Shown piece by piece: positions 63,615-64,000 of a stretch of DNA of 64,000 bases. A program made the position numbers and the translations under genes. Origin of the DNA: Bedellia somnulentella (taxonomy: Eukaryota > Arthropoda > Insecta > Lepidoptera > Bedelliidae); contig OY755177.1 of assembly GCA_963576735.1 (NCBI GenBank), positions 5,394,001-5,458,000 of the forward strand, given 5' to 3'. Within the stretch, counting starts at the first letter, position 1; every line of letters begins with the position of its first letter. The notes under the pieces were generated by a model that saw nothing but the letters and a program-made list of their open reading frames with translations, was not told the origin of the DNA and did not search any database.

Positions 63615-64000
63615 TGATAAACAATTAAATGGACATTTTTTTGATGAAAATGGATGAAACCCTTATTTTTTCCAAAAAGACTATTAATGAAGAGTCTGAT
63701 AAAGTCGTTCGATGAAGAAATGAATCGTGTAAATATGTTTTTTATGTTCCTGTAGGAACCCTTGCGAAATCCGGGATAAATGATATTCTATATGTTGGTC
63801 AGGTTCATAAGCTACATTCATACCAAATTTGATCAAGATCCGTCTGGTAGAATTAACGTGATGACCGGACATACAGACAGATAGAGAGACAGACAGAATT
63901 TTTTTTCAATAAGCACAAATTTGGTTTCAGCATATATTCAACATATTCCACCGGTTTTAAATTTTTTTTCTTCAATGTACAATTTTGACCTCGGTACAGT
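63615..64000. mobile_element. Flank of the tRNA-headed repeat, fifth family, running off the window
   Basis: GGATGAAACCCTTATTTTTT, GAAGAGTCTGATAAAGTCGT, TAGGAACCCTTGCGAAATCC also occur at 31030-31170. ACATACAGACAGATAGAGAG near 63872 resembles the outer part of lepidopteran Helitrons. Confidence 0.5.

Overview
This is a 64-kb stretch of AT-rich, intron- and repeat-dominated eukaryotic DNA, almost certainly from a moth or butterfly (Lepidoptera). The assignment rests on family recognition from memory: an abundant SINE resembling the lepidopteran Metulj family, Helitron ends of the type common in Lepidoptera (a GC hairpin followed by CTAG, and a start reading TCCATACTAATATT), decayed and nested mariner copies, and a mag-like Ty3/gypsy LTR element. 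There is no bacterial-style gene organisation.

I can support one host protein gene, at 33.9-36.5 kb (possibly to 37.4 kb with its 3' UTR). It has a likely non-coding first exon, an exon beginning exactly at the ATG (34519-35073) and a last coding exon (36236-36457) joined in phase 0. It encodes a 258-residue secreted protein with a signal peptide, a furin-type RHRRKR site and a C-terminal six-cysteine module. Its intron has been invaded by three copies of the dominant SINE, one ending about 30 nt from the splice acceptor.

The rest is transposable elements. About 38 copies of the Metulj-like SINE (called SINE-M here), about a dozen copies of a tRNA-derived SINE (SINE-T) and about ten 5'-truncated pieces of a non-LTR retrotransposon (LINE-R) share one 3' end: a short CCCC...GGG hairpin, then GGCGTGAG/A, then a TATG- or TTATG-type microsatellite. 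This suggests a single LINE reverse transcriptase mobilises all three. Many insertions have visible target-site duplications (TSDs), so nesting order can be read directly.

Layout. 0-15 kb: decayed mariner, inverted LINE-R pieces, SINEs, a foldback element and composite element E (copy 1). 15-25 kb: further tRNA-headed SINEs, a mariner whose terminal repeat is split by a SINE-T, and SINE-M clusters. 25-27 kb: a 1.5-kb terminal-inverted-repeat element full of short subterminal motifs, inserted in a SINE-M. 28-32 kb: element E copy 2 in inverse orientation and a nested Helitron. 33-37 kb: the gene. 38-40 kb: a mariner split by a SINE-M and a LINE tail. 42-43 kb: a PIF/Harbinger-like MITE. 45.35-53.66 kb: an 8.3-kb LTR element with apparently identical 489-bp LTRs but only a decayed gag/protease and no recognisable pol. 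55-57.6 kb: a mariner with two nested insertions, one a 766-bp element with GC-rich hairpins, the other a tRNA-bearing palindromic foldback element. 58-60 kb: a LINE with a 433-codon open reverse transcriptase frame. 61-64 kb: more SINEs and a LINE-R insertion.

The most interesting unexplained items are the 25.3-26.8 kb element with subterminal repeats, the tRNA-bearing foldback family (7.1 and 57.1 kb), the shared 3' tail including a 39-bp tail-only insertion, and the LTR element with young LTRs and an old interior.
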